Origin: CAIQJJ01 sp964606085
GTDB taxonomy: Bacteria > Chloroflexota > Anaerolineae > Anaerolineales > UBA4823
Assembly: GCA_964606085.1 (NCBI GenBank)
Contig: CAZSFD010000057.1
Coordinates: 1 to 35,531 of the forward strand
Direction of reading: 5' to 3'
DNA: 35,531 nucleotides
Under the pieces are notes generated by a model. That model was not told where the DNA came from and did no database searches. It was given only the letters and a program-made list of their open reading frames with translations. This document shows, piece by piece, positions 23,373-32,026 of this stretch. Every line of letters begins with the position of its first letter. The stretch's first letter is position 1. Both the position numbers and the translations under genes were made by a program.

Positions 23373-26353
23373 GCGCAAGAATTCGGATTTATATCCCGCT
23401 TTACGTGAAAATTGTTTTACCCCTGGCGATTTTGATCACCACCGTCATGCTCTATTCGGGTCTGCGCATTTATGATGAGACCATGAAACAATATCGCCTG
23501 GATATTTCGACCCGCCTGGAGCGCTCGGCAGATGCCGTGGCCGCCACCATCAATGTTCCTTTGCTGCGGTTGATAACGAAACCCGATGATGTGAAAACTG
23601 TCGCCTATACTGAAATTGCCAATCAACTGTATCGCATGTCTGAGGCAGGCGATTTGGGCGGCGTCGAAATCTATGGCATGGAAGAGGGTCATTTTTATTA
23701 TTGGGTAGATGCGGGGGGGATGGCGCCGATGTATCCCTTTTTTTACGCCACTCCCGAACATTTCGCCACCTATGCCGACCGCCAGCCGCGTTTTGTCAGC
23801 TATGCCGATGAGTTTGGGCAGTATTACGCGTATGTGACGCCACTGGTCAATATCAATGATGAGGTCATCGGTCTGATTGAGACCAATACTTATGCCGAAA
23901 CCCAGGCTATCGTCCATGCGGATACGCTGCGCCAGGTGGGTGGCTTATTGGTCGCGGGGGTTTTGATAGCGTTGATCTTTTCCATGCTGATCACGCAAAT
24001 CACCTTGAATCGCCCGATTCGCCGCTTGAAAGAGAGCGCCGTTACCCTGGCGGCGGGCAATTGGGGGCATACCGTGGGGGTGCATTCCAACGATGAAATT
24101 GGCGATCTGGCAGCGGCTTTCAACCGCATGTCGAGCCAGATTCAAGACCTGATTCAGCAGCGTATTGAACTGGAACGCCAGCAACGCGAACAGGAAGCGG
24201 CCCGCCACGAGCTGGTCGAACGCGAACTGGCGCAAAAAGTGGCCGAGCGCACCGAGGAATTGGAACACCGCGCCCTGCAATTGCAAACTGCCGCCGAAGT
24301 ATCTCAGGCTGCCAACAGCACCCTCGACCTGGATAAGCTGCTCCAGCGCAGCGTGGAGTTGATCCGCCAGCGTTTTCGCCTGTATTATGTGGGCATCTTC
24401 TTGATTGACGCCGATAGGAATTACTTGTGGTTGATGGCTGGCACAGGTGACGCTGGCAAGCAGATGATCGAGAACCGCCACAAATTGGCCGTGGACGAAT
24501 CCTCGATGATTGGTTGGTGCGCCGTGCATAGCCGCGCCCGCATCTCCTTAGATGTGGATAAGGAAGAATCGCGTTTCCGCAACCCATTTTTACCGGCCAC
24601 GCGTTCAGAAATGGCGCTGCCCTTGATCACCCGCGGTGAAACCATTGGCGCTATCACCGTCCAGAGCGAGAAATCGCGCCAGTTCTCCCAGGCGGACGTG
24701 ACCGTGTTGCAAACGATGGCCGACCAATTGGCCAATAGCATTGCCAATGCCCGCCTGTATGCTGAAGCGCAGCAGGCCACCGAATCGGCTGAAGGCGCAA
24801 ACCGCGCCAAAAGCACCTTCCTGGCTAACATGAGCCACGAACTGCGCACGCCGCTCAACGCCATCATCGGCTACAGTGAGATGCTCGAAGAAGAAGCCGC
24901 CGAAACCGGCCTGGACGAATTGGTGCCCGACCTGCAAAAAATTCACGGCGCGGGCAAGCTGCTGTTGGGCCTGGTCAATGACATTCTCGATCTATCGAAG
25001 ATTGAAGCTGGCAAAATGTCTCTCTACCTGGAGCGCTTCGATCTGAACACCATGATCAATGAGGTGTGCGCCACCATTCAACCGTTGGTTGAGAAAAATG
25101 CCAACACGTTGCAGGTGATGGTGCCAGCGCACATGGGCGAGATGCTGGCCGATCAGATCAAGGTGCGCCAGTGCCTGTTCAACTTATTGAGTAATGCCAG
25201 CAAGTTCACCAAGAACGGCGCCATCGTGTTGGCCTCTGGCACCGAAATGGCGCCGCCACTGACGGGCAAAGACCCCACGCCCATTCCGTGGGTTGTTTTT
25301 CACGTCAGCGATACCGGCATTGGCATGTCTCCAGAACAATTGGACAGGCTCTTCCAGCCCTTCACCCAGGCTGATTCATCTACCACGCGCCATTATGGCG
25401 GCACAGGGCTTGGGCTGACCATCACCCAGCGCTTCTGCCAGATGATGGGCGGCAGCATCAACGTGCAAAGCGATGTGAATAAAGGGACCACCTTCACCAT
25501 TCGCCTGCCTGCGCAAGTGGCTGCCACGGCTCCTGTTGAAAAGACTGAGAAAAAGCGCACCGGACGTCTCGGCGGCACCGGCCCGCTGGCCCCGCCCACG
25601 GGCCTGGTGTTGGTGGTGGATGACGACCCCGCCGTGCGCGATCTGCTCAAGCGTTACCTCGAGAAAGAAGGCTTCCTGGTTGAAACGGCCCTCGACGGCC
25701 CGGCGGGTCTGTTGCGCGCGCAGGAGTTACGGCCCGATGTGATCACCCTCGATGTGCTCATGCCGGGCATGGATGGCTGGTCGGTGCTGACCTCGCTCAA
25801 GGCCGACCCAGATACGGCAGATATCCCCGTGATTATGCTCTCGATTGTGGATGATCACGAGATGGGGTATTCGTTGGGCGTGGCCGATTACCTCACCAAG
25901 CCGGTGGATCGCGAACGACTGCTGGCAACCGTTTTGCGCTACCAGAAAGGCAGCGCTTCGCCTTCGGTTTTGGTGGTCGAAGATGATCCTGGCACCCGGC
26001 AGATGTTCGTCCGTATGCTGGAAAAGGAAGGCTGGAAGCCCATCGAAGCTGCAAATGGCCGCGTCGGCTTGCAGCAGATGGCCCAGGTGACGCCTTCGCT
26101 GATCTTGCTCGATTTGATGATGCCCGAAATGGATGGCTTTGAGTTTATCGTGCAGTTACGACGGCAAGAACGCTGGCGGCAAATTCCGGTGCTGGTAGTG
26201 ACGGCAAAGGAACTGACCGAGGAAGACCGCATTCGCCTGAACGGGTATGTGCAGAAAATTCTCCAAAAAGGGGCCTACAAGAAAGAAGATTTGCTCGGCG
26301 ATGTGCGCGACCTGGTGGCCGCCTGTATTTTGCGCAAGGGCAAACCGGTATGA
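23369..26353 (+). CDS. Hybrid histidine kinase 1 (sensor, HAMP, GAF, HisKA, HATPase, REC, REC)
   Basis: 994 residues. TM1 (about 12-32), an extracytoplasmic sensor (33-189), TM2 (190-211), HAMP (211-259, NDEIGDLAAAFNRMS), coiled coil, GAF (about 304-467), HisKA with FLANMSHELRTPLNAIIGYS (His490), HATPase with NLLSNASKF, DTGIGM and GGTGLGL, then two receivers with Asp795 (TLDVLMPGMDGW) and Asp915 (LLDLMMPEMDGF). Receiver 2 has KG (ILQKGAY) in place of the usual KP. The sensor, about 155 residues with FYYWVD and YAYVTPLVNINDEVIGLIE, fits a Cache-like fold. ATG 23369 overlaps the lipoprotein stop; an upstream ATG was rejected because it lies inside that gene. The TGA overlaps the ATG of kinase 2. 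Output is probably passed to the downstream receiver and HisKA proteins. Confidence 0.92.
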   Translation: MSARIRIYIPLYVKIVLPLAILITTVMLYSGLRIYDETMKQYRLDISTRLERSADAVAATINVPLLRLITKPDDVKTVAYTEIANQLYRMSEAGDLGGVEIYGMEEGHFYYWVDAGGMAPMYPFFYATPEHFATYADRQPRFVSYADEFGQYYAYVTPLVNINDEVIGLIETNTYAETQAIVHADTLRQVGGLLVAGVLIALIFSMLITQITLNRPIRRLKESAVTLAAGNWGHTVGVHSNDEIGDLAAAFNRMSSQIQDLIQQRIELERQQREQEAARHELVERELAQKVAERTEELEHRALQLQTAAEVSQAANSTLDLDKLLQRSVELIRQRFRLYYVGIFLIDADRNYLWLMAGTGDAGKQMIENRHKLAVDESSMIGWCAVHSRARISLDVDKEESRFRNPFLPATRSEMALPLITRGETIGAITVQSEKSRQFSQADVTVLQTMADQLANSIANARLYAEAQQATESAEGANRAKSTFLANMSHELRTPLNAIIGYSEMLEEEAAETGLDELVPDLQKIHGAGKLLLGLVNDILDLSKIEAGKMSLYLERFDLNTMINEVCATIQPLVEKNANTLQVMVPAHMGEMLADQIKVRQCLFNLLSNASKFTKNGAIVLASGTEMAPPLTGKDPTPIPWVVFHVSDTGIGMSPEQLDRLFQPFTQADSSTTRHYGGTGLGLTITQRFCQMMGGSINVQSDVNKGTTFTIRLPAQVAATAPVEKTEKKRTGRLGGTGPLAPPTGLVLVVDDDPAVRDLLKRYLEKEGFLVETALDGPAGLLRAQELRPDVITLDVLMPGMDGWSVLTSLKADPDTADIPVIMLSIVDDHEMGYSLGVADYLTKPVDRERLLATVLRYQKGSASPSVLVVEDDPGTRQMFVRMLEKEGWKPIEAANGRVGLQQMAQVTPSLILLDLMMPEMDGFEFIVQLRRQERWRQIPVLVVTAKELTEEDRIRLNGYVQKILQKGAYKKEDLLGDVRDLVAACILRKGKPV

Positions 26354-28797
26354 CTGTTGGCGCGGTAACCATCACGGCGCTCATCGCTTTCGCAGCCGAG
26401 GCTGTGGCTGCCTCCATTGGTATGGCGCTGATGGTGTTGATCCTCTTGCAGTCGCCGCACCATCGCGACAATCAATGGATGGGCCTGTACATGCTTAATA
26501 TCATTTTTTGGGGGTTGACCAATTCTGCTGCCCGCCTGATGACGATATTCAACCTGGATAACAGTTTTTTCTTTTATGCCTCTGCCCTGTGCATTCCGAT
26601 CAACAGTTATTTGCTGTTTGCCCTGGTAACCCATTACGCCAACCGTTGGGGAAAGTGGTATTTCAGAGGCGCGCTTGTCGCTGGAGTCCTGTTGATCCTC
26701 GGTTCGCTGCCATTTTTATACACGGGACAGTTGCTGTGGTACGTGCCGGGTGTGGCGCGCGATTTATTAGGCTATCAGATTGGGCTGGCTGGCTATGCCC
26801 TGTTCTTCGTCTTTTATCTCTACTATATCGTCGCCCTGGTTTACCTCGCCAAATACCGTCATCAGCGAGCGGGCAAGTTGTTGCCAGGGGCCATTATTAC
26901 CTGCGCCGGGGTTCTGAGCAGCGTACTGCCCATCTTGCAAGATTATCCGTTCGATATTATTTCTGTGGCGTTGGGCAGTCTGTTGTTCGCTCGTGCGATT
27001 TTGAACGAAAAATTGTTCAACCCCCTGGCCGAACTCAACCTCAATCTCTCCGAAGCCAACCAGAGGCTCATCAAAATGGCAGATGAGTTGCGTGAGAGCG
27101 AAGTCAACCTGTCGGCCTTAATTGAAAGCACGCCTGATATGGTTTGGTCGGTAGATTGCGACTACTGCATCCTTGCCATCAACACGGCTTTTTGCCAGAT
27201 GTATACCGTGGCGTATGGGGTCGAATTGCAGCGCGGCATGTGCATTCTCGACGCCTTGCCTGCTCATGAACGCCAACAGTGGCTGGATTTATATGAAATT
27301 GCCTTGAAAGGGGAGCGTCATTCTGCCGAATTTACCTATCATATTCGCGGCATCAAGCTGGTTGTGGAAGTTTCGCTGACGCCCATTCTCTCATCTGAAC
27401 ACGCAGTCGTTGGCGTATCTGTCTTCGGTCGCGATATCATCGAGCGCCGCCAGGCCGAGGACTTGCTGCGCCGCCAGAAGGAATATCTGACCGCCCTCAA
27501 TGAGACCACCCTCGGTTTGATCCGCCGCCTGGAATTGACCGAATTGCTGAACGCCATCATCCACCGGGCTGCCGCCCTGGTGGGCACCTCGCATGGTTAC
27601 ATTTACCTGCTCGACGACGATGAACAGCAAATGACCTTGCAGGTGGGCATTGGCGCACAAGCCGGGCATGTGGGCTATCGCATTCATCCCGGCGATGGCA
27701 TGGCAGGCAAGGTATGGCTTACCGGCGAGCCGCTCGTTATTGAAGATTACCATGCCTGGACGGGCAAAGTGCAGGCTCTCGATGAGATACAAATTCATGC
27801 CGTGGCCTGCGTGCCGCTCAAACTCGACCGGCGTGTGATCGGTGCGATTGGCCTGGCTTACCTCGAACCAGAGCGCCTGTTCGAAGCGCCAGAGATCGAG
27901 TTGCTCAGTCGTTTCGCCGAGTTGGCCTCCGTTGCCATTGATAACGCCCGCCTCTATGATGCCCTGCAAGTGGAACTGGAAGAGCGCAAACGCGCCGAGG
28001 CGGCTGCCGAAGCCGCCAGCCGCGCCAAAAGCACCTTCCTGGCAAACATGAGCCACGAACTGCGCACGCCGCTCAACGCCGTGATCGGTTACAGCGAGAT
28101 GCTCCAGGAAGACCTGGAGAGTGAAGGCCTGACCGAATTTATCCCCGATTTGCAGAAAGTACAGGTAGCCGGCAAGCACTTGCTCGGTCTGATCAACGAC
28201 ATCCTCGACCTATCGAAGATCGAAGCCGGGCGCATGGCCCTCGATATATCGGATTTCAACCTGGCCGATTTGATCGGCAATGTCGTTTCTACCGTTCAGC
28301 CCTCGATGCAGAAAAACGATAATGAACTGGTTGTGCAACTGCCGCCCGACCTGGGGCAGATGTGTTCTGATCCGTTCAAAGTGCAGCAATGCGTGGTGAA
28401 TTTGCTCAGCAATGCCGCCAAATTTACCACCGGCGGCACGATCACCCTCGAAGTGGGCCGCAGTGACCGCCCTGGTGCAGCACACACCCCCAATGAAGCG
28501 GACCGCATGGCTGCGGCGTTGGCAATGGTCAGCAGAAATCCTTCCATCGTGCTATTCAAAGTCACCGATACGGGCATTGGCATCTCGCCAGAGCAACTGG
28601 ATAAGCTCTTTCAGCCATTTACCCAGGTAGACCCCTCGGCCACGCGCAGATATGGCGGCACGGGCCTGGGTCTGGCTATCACCCGCCGATACTGTCAGAT
28701 GTTGCAGGGGGATGTCACCGTAGAAAGCGAACCGGGGAAGGGCTCCACCTTTTCGATCTGGCTGCCAGCGCAGTGCCTTGCAGAAGAAAAATCTTGA
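26350..28797 (+). CDS. Histidine kinase 2 (7TM-type sensor, PAS, GAF, HisKA, HATPase)
   Basis: 815 residues. The N-terminal about 215 form around seven hydrophobic helices, similar to the 7TM histidine-kinase N-terminal region. PAS (about 252-365, ALIESTPDMVWSVD) and GAF (about 377-537, with GYRIHPGDGMAGKVWLTGEP) follow, then HisKA with FLANMSHELRTPLNAVIGYS (His569) and HATPase with NLLSNAAKF, DTGIGI and GGTGLGLAI. No receiver is present, unlike kinases 1 and 3. ATG 26350 overlaps the stop of kinase 1 (ATGA), and AAGGG lies upstream. Because it lacks a receiver, it probably phosphorylates a receiver on a neighbour, such as the stand-alone protein at 31655. The signal is unknown; GAF and PAS allow small ligands or redox sensing. 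Confidence 0.92.
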   Translation: MTVGAVTITALIAFAAEAVAASIGMALMVLILLQSPHHRDNQWMGLYMLNIIFWGLTNSAARLMTIFNLDNSFFFYASALCIPINSYLLFALVTHYANRWGKWYFRGALVAGVLLILGSLPFLYTGQLLWYVPGVARDLLGYQIGLAGYALFFVFYLYYIVALVYLAKYRHQRAGKLLPGAIITCAGVLSSVLPILQDYPFDIISVALGSLLFARAILNEKLFNPLAELNLNLSEANQRLIKMADELRESEVNLSALIESTPDMVWSVDCDYCILAINTAFCQMYTVAYGVELQRGMCILDALPAHERQQWLDLYEIALKGERHSAEFTYHIRGIKLVVEVSLTPILSSEHAVVGVSVFGRDIIERRQAEDLLRRQKEYLTALNETTLGLIRRLELTELLNAIIHRAAALVGTSHGYIYLLDDDEQQMTLQVGIGAQAGHVGYRIHPGDGMAGKVWLTGEPLVIEDYHAWTGKVQALDEIQIHAVACVPLKLDRRVIGAIGLAYLEPERLFEAPEIELLSRFAELASVAIDNARLYDALQVELEERKRAEAAAEAASRAKSTFLANMSHELRTPLNAVIGYSEMLQEDLESEGLTEFIPDLQKVQVAGKHLLGLINDILDLSKIEAGRMALDISDFNLADLIGNVVSTVQPSMQKNDNELVVQLPPDLGQMCSDPFKVQQCVVNLLSNAAKFTTGGTITLEVGRSDRPGAAHTPNEADRMAAALAMVSRNPSIVLFKVTDTGIGISPEQLDKLFQPFTQVDPSATRRYGGTGLGLAITRRYCQMLQGDVTVESEPGKGSTFSIWLPAQCLAEEKS

Positions 28798-28800
28798 AGA

Positions 28801-28816
28801 AGAACCCGCGGGTTCT
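28801..28816. repeat. Perfect 16-bp palindrome between kinase 2 and kinase 3
   Basis: AGAACCCGCGGGTTCT lies 3 bp after the kinase 2 stop and its right end abuts the GGAG ribosome binding site (28818-28821) of kinase 3. A hairpin here (6-bp stem, CGCG loop) could shape translation of kinase 3 or mRNA stability. No T-run, so not a terminator. Confidence 0.6.
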
Positions 28817-28828
28817 CGGAGCTTTGCG

Positions 28829-31636
28829 ATGAGCGCCATTTTGGGATACACCGCACAAATCATTTGCATCACCATCAGCACGGCCCTGCTCGTCATGCTG
28901 TTGTGGCAGTCGCGGCATGGCCGCGATATCCACCTGTTGACGTTTTACCTGGGGTTAGTCAGTGTCAGCCAGTTATTGAATAGTTGGGTGCATATCCAAC
29001 TGTGGTATGGCGCCGGTGACATCTTCATCCCCATTCGCCTGGCCGTTTTTGGCATGACATTCAGCCATTATGCGTTCTTCTTGCTGGTTTCGCAATATGT
29101 CAACGCCTGGCAGGCACGCTGGGCCAGAATGCTGCGCATCGCCGGGGTCATCTTTTTTCCATTGGGCGCGCCCCTGTTGTTTTTCGATCAACTGCTTATC
29201 CTCGTCAACCCTGACTCATCAGGGGGGTATTCGATAGATGTGACCCCGGTGGGATTGTTTCTGTTTGGTTGTGTTTACTTATATGCGGCGACCGCCCTGG
29301 CATTGCTCATTCGCAACCGGCACGGCCGGGCTGCCGTTCTCTTGCCAGGGGGGATTTTCGTTACGGTGAGTATCATTTTTGCTCTCTTGCCTGTGTTCAA
29401 GTTTACGCCGCTGGACGTGATTTTGCTGACGATTGGCTGTGTTTTATTGGCTGCCGCAGTGTTGCGCGAAAAAATCTATGATCCATTAATCCACCTCAAC
29501 GTCAACCTCGAAGCAACCAACCTCAACCTGATGCAAATGAAAGAAGCGGCTGAGGCGCGCGCCGAACAACTCGCCTTACTCAATCGCGTGACGGAGGCGG
29601 TCACGCGGCGCGGCAACCTGCCCGAAATGCTGCAAACGGTCACGCAAGAACTGTGCGGCATTTTCGCTGCCAGGCACTGCGGTATTGCCGTGTTGAACAA
29701 AGAACATACCGAATTGATTATCGCCGCCGATTATTCAGACAAGCCAAATGGCCCCAATATCATTGGCCTGCCCATCCCATTGGCCGAGAGCGAAACCTCG
29801 CGCCAGGTTATTCAAACGCGGCGCACCATCCTCGTCAACGATGCCCAGACCGACCCGCGTATGGCCTCCATGCACGAATTGATGCGTCAGCGCCAAACCC
29901 ATGCCCTCATGCTGACCCCCTTGCTTTCGCGCGGCGAAATTGTCGGCACCATCGGGATCGATCTCGACGATCCAGACCGCATTTTCACGCCAGATGATGT
30001 GGATTTGGCGGAGACGATTGCCGGCCAAATTGCCGGGGCCATCGAACAGGCGCGCTTGCTCGAAGAAATGTCACAGGCGCGCGATGCGGCCGAGGCTGCC
30101 AGCCGCTCGAAAAGCACCTTCCTGGCCAACATGAGCCACGAACTGCGCACGCCCCTCAACGCCATCATCGGTTACAGCGAAATGCTCATCGAAGAGGCGC
30201 AGGAGATGGCCCAGGATACCTTCATTCCCGACCTCGACAAAATCCTCGCCGCCGGCAAGCATTTATTGGCGGTAATCAACGACGTCCTCGACTTATCGAA
30301 GATTGAAGCTGGCAAAATGCAGCTTCAGGTGGAAGCCTTTCCCGTGCAAATGGTGATCGAAGACACCTGCAACCTGATCCGCCCCTTGCTCGAAAAAAAC
30401 GGCAACACGCTGACCGTAGATTGTCCCGCCGATATTGGCCTGGCGATTAACGACCAGACCAAGCTGCGCCAATGTCTGTTCAACCTGCTGAGCAACTCGG
30501 CCAAGTTCACCTCGCGAGGGCAGGTTGCGTTGAAGGTGCGCCGGGTAGCGCGCAGCATCCAGCCAAACAAGGGCGAAAGCGCCGCTGCAAATGGTGATTC
30601 ATCGGCGTGTGAGAAGGAATGCCTGCTCTTTGAGGTCAGCGATACGGGCATCGGCATGGATGCCGAGCAGATTGCCCGCCTGTTTCGCCCCTTCACCCAG
30701 GCCGACGAATCAACCACGCGCAAATATGGCGGCACTGGCCTTGGCTTGGTCATCACCCGCCATTACTGCCGGATGATGGGCGGCGATGTGGCTGTGGTCA
30801 GCGAACCGGGCAAAGGCTCTACGTTTACAATCGTCATCCTGGCCGAAGTGGTCGAAGCGCTGTCGGCGCGCAGCGCACCGGCGATCAAAACGCACGCTGG
30901 CAAGCACAAACCGACCATCCTGGTCATTGACGATGACAGCGTGACGCGCGATATCTTGCAGCGCATGTTGCGCCGGGAGGGGTTCAACGTGGTGGGGGCG
31001 GCGAGTGGCGAAGAAGGCCTGCGCCTGGCGCGCGCCCTTCATCCGCAATTGATCACCCTCGATGTGATGATGCCCGGCATGGACGGCTGGACGACCCTTT
31101 CGACGATCAAAAACGATCCTGACATTTCTGAAATCCCCGTGGTCATGCTCACTATTGTAGATGACAAGAACCTGGGGTATATTTTGGGCGCGTCTGATTA
31201 CCTGAGCAAGCCAATTGACCGCGACCGCCTGATTGCCATTGCCAACCGCTATCGCCAACAGCAGTCACCCAGACCTGTGTTGGTGGTAGACGATGAACCA
31301 GAATTACGCGGGATCATTCGCCGCTTTCTGGTTCGGGAAGGCTGGACGGTGATCGAGGCTGGAAACGGCACCGAAGCCTTGCAGCAGGCCAAAGCCCATG
31401 CGCCGCAGTTGATTTTGCTCGACTTAATGATGCCAGATATGAATGGTTTTGAATTTATTACCCAATTGCGTGCCGATGAAACCTGCGCGTTGATCCCCAT
31501 CATCGTCATTACCGCCAAAGTATTGTCAGATGACGAGCGGCAGTTTTTGTCCAACAAAGTTGAGAAGATCATGTTCAAAGGGTCTTACAACCACACCGAG
31601 TTGTTACGCGAGTTGCAACGCATGATTGGCGATTAA
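28829..31636 (+). CDS. Hybrid histidine kinase 3 (multi-TM sensor, GAF, HisKA, HATPase, REC, REC)
   Basis: 935 residues. About 205 N-terminal residues hold six to seven helices like kinase 2, then a short coiled coil, GAF (about 247-410), HisKA with FLANMSHELRTPLNAIIGYS (His437), HATPase with NLLSNSAKF, DTGIGM and GGTGLGL, and two receivers with Asp745 (TLDVMMPGMDGW) and Asp865 (LLDLMMPDMNGF). Receiver 2 again carries KG (IMFKGSY) instead of KP. ATG 28829 follows GGAG at 28818; an earlier TTG at 28778 overlaps kinase 2 and was rejected. The kinase core and receivers are close relatives of kinase 1, and the sensor half of kinase 2, so this gene looks like a recombination of the two layouts. 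It is followed 18 bp later by the stand-alone receiver. Confidence 0.92.
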   Translation: MSAILGYTAQIICITISTALLVMLLWQSRHGRDIHLLTFYLGLVSVSQLLNSWVHIQLWYGAGDIFIPIRLAVFGMTFSHYAFFLLVSQYVNAWQARWARMLRIAGVIFFPLGAPLLFFDQLLILVNPDSSGGYSIDVTPVGLFLFGCVYLYAATALALLIRNRHGRAAVLLPGGIFVTVSIIFALLPVFKFTPLDVILLTIGCVLLAAAVLREKIYDPLIHLNVNLEATNLNLMQMKEAAEARAEQLALLNRVTEAVTRRGNLPEMLQTVTQELCGIFAARHCGIAVLNKEHTELIIAADYSDKPNGPNIIGLPIPLAESETSRQVIQTRRTILVNDAQTDPRMASMHELMRQRQTHALMLTPLLSRGEIVGTIGIDLDDPDRIFTPDDVDLAETIAGQIAGAIEQARLLEEMSQARDAAEAASRSKSTFLANMSHELRTPLNAIIGYSEMLIEEAQEMAQDTFIPDLDKILAAGKHLLAVINDVLDLSKIEAGKMQLQVEAFPVQMVIEDTCNLIRPLLEKNGNTLTVDCPADIGLAINDQTKLRQCLFNLLSNSAKFTSRGQVALKVRRVARSIQPNKGESAAANGDSSACEKECLLFEVSDTGIGMDAEQIARLFRPFTQADESTTRKYGGTGLGLVITRHYCRMMGGDVAVVSEPGKGSTFTIVILAEVVEALSARSAPAIKTHAGKHKPTILVIDDDSVTRDILQRMLRREGFNVVGAASGEEGLRLARALHPQLITLDVMMPGMDGWTTLSTIKNDPDISEIPVVMLTIVDDKNLGYILGASDYLSKPIDRDRLIAIANRYRQQQSPRPVLVVDDEPELRGIIRRFLVREGWTVIEAGNGTEALQQAKAHAPQLILLDLMMPDMNGFEFITQLRADETCALIPIIVITAKVLSDDERQFLSNKVEKIMFKGSYNHTELLRELQRMIGD

Positions 31637-31654
31637 TTCTATTGAGGAGAAATT

Positions 31655-32020
31655 ATGGCGAAGATATTATTGGTCGAAGATAACGAAATGAACCGCGACA
31701 TGCTGTCGCGCCGCCTGGAGCGCAAAGGCTACACCGTCGTCCTGGCGGTAGATGGTCAACAGGGGCTGGATATGGCGGCCAGCGAAACCCCCGACCTGAT
31801 CCTGATGGATATGAGCTTGCCGGTGATGGATGGCTGGGAAGCCACCCGCCGCCTGAAATCATCCGAAGCTACCCGTCGGATCCCGGTCATTTCGTTGACC
31901 GCCCATGCCATGGCCGGCGACCGCGAAAAAGCCATCGAAGCCGGCGCAGACGATTATGACACCAAACCGGTCGAATTTGCCCGGCTGTTGGGCAAGATCG
32001 AAGCGCTGTTGAACCGCTAA
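31655..32020 (+). CDS. Single-domain response regulator (CheY/DivK-like)
   Basis: A 121-residue receiver with no output domain. Conserved residues: acidic pair in VEDNEMNRDML (Glu8, Asp9), phospho-acceptor Asp52 in LILMDMSLPVMDGW, SLTAHAM with the switch Thr, and DTKPVEF with the conserved Lys-Pro. It has a strong GAGGAG site at 31644-31649, the best in the operon, so it is probably made in excess over the kinases. As a lone receiver it can carry phosphate from the kinases to the double-HisKA protein that starts 6 bp downstream, in the way of DivK- or Spo0F-type intermediates; this order is inference. It also resembles the QxxGLD receivers found in cyanobacteria. Confidence 0.95.
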   Translation: MAKILLVEDNEMNRDMLSRRLERKGYTVVLAVDGQQGLDMAASETPDLILMDMSLPVMDGWEATRRLKSSEATRRIPVISLTAHAMAGDREKAIEAGADDYDTKPVEFARLLGKIEALLNR

Positions 32021-32026
32021 GCCCTT

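Noticed and set aside
28801..28816. Palindrome considered as an intrinsic terminator
   Set aside because: No T-run follows and the next gene starts 12 bp later with a clear ribosome binding site.
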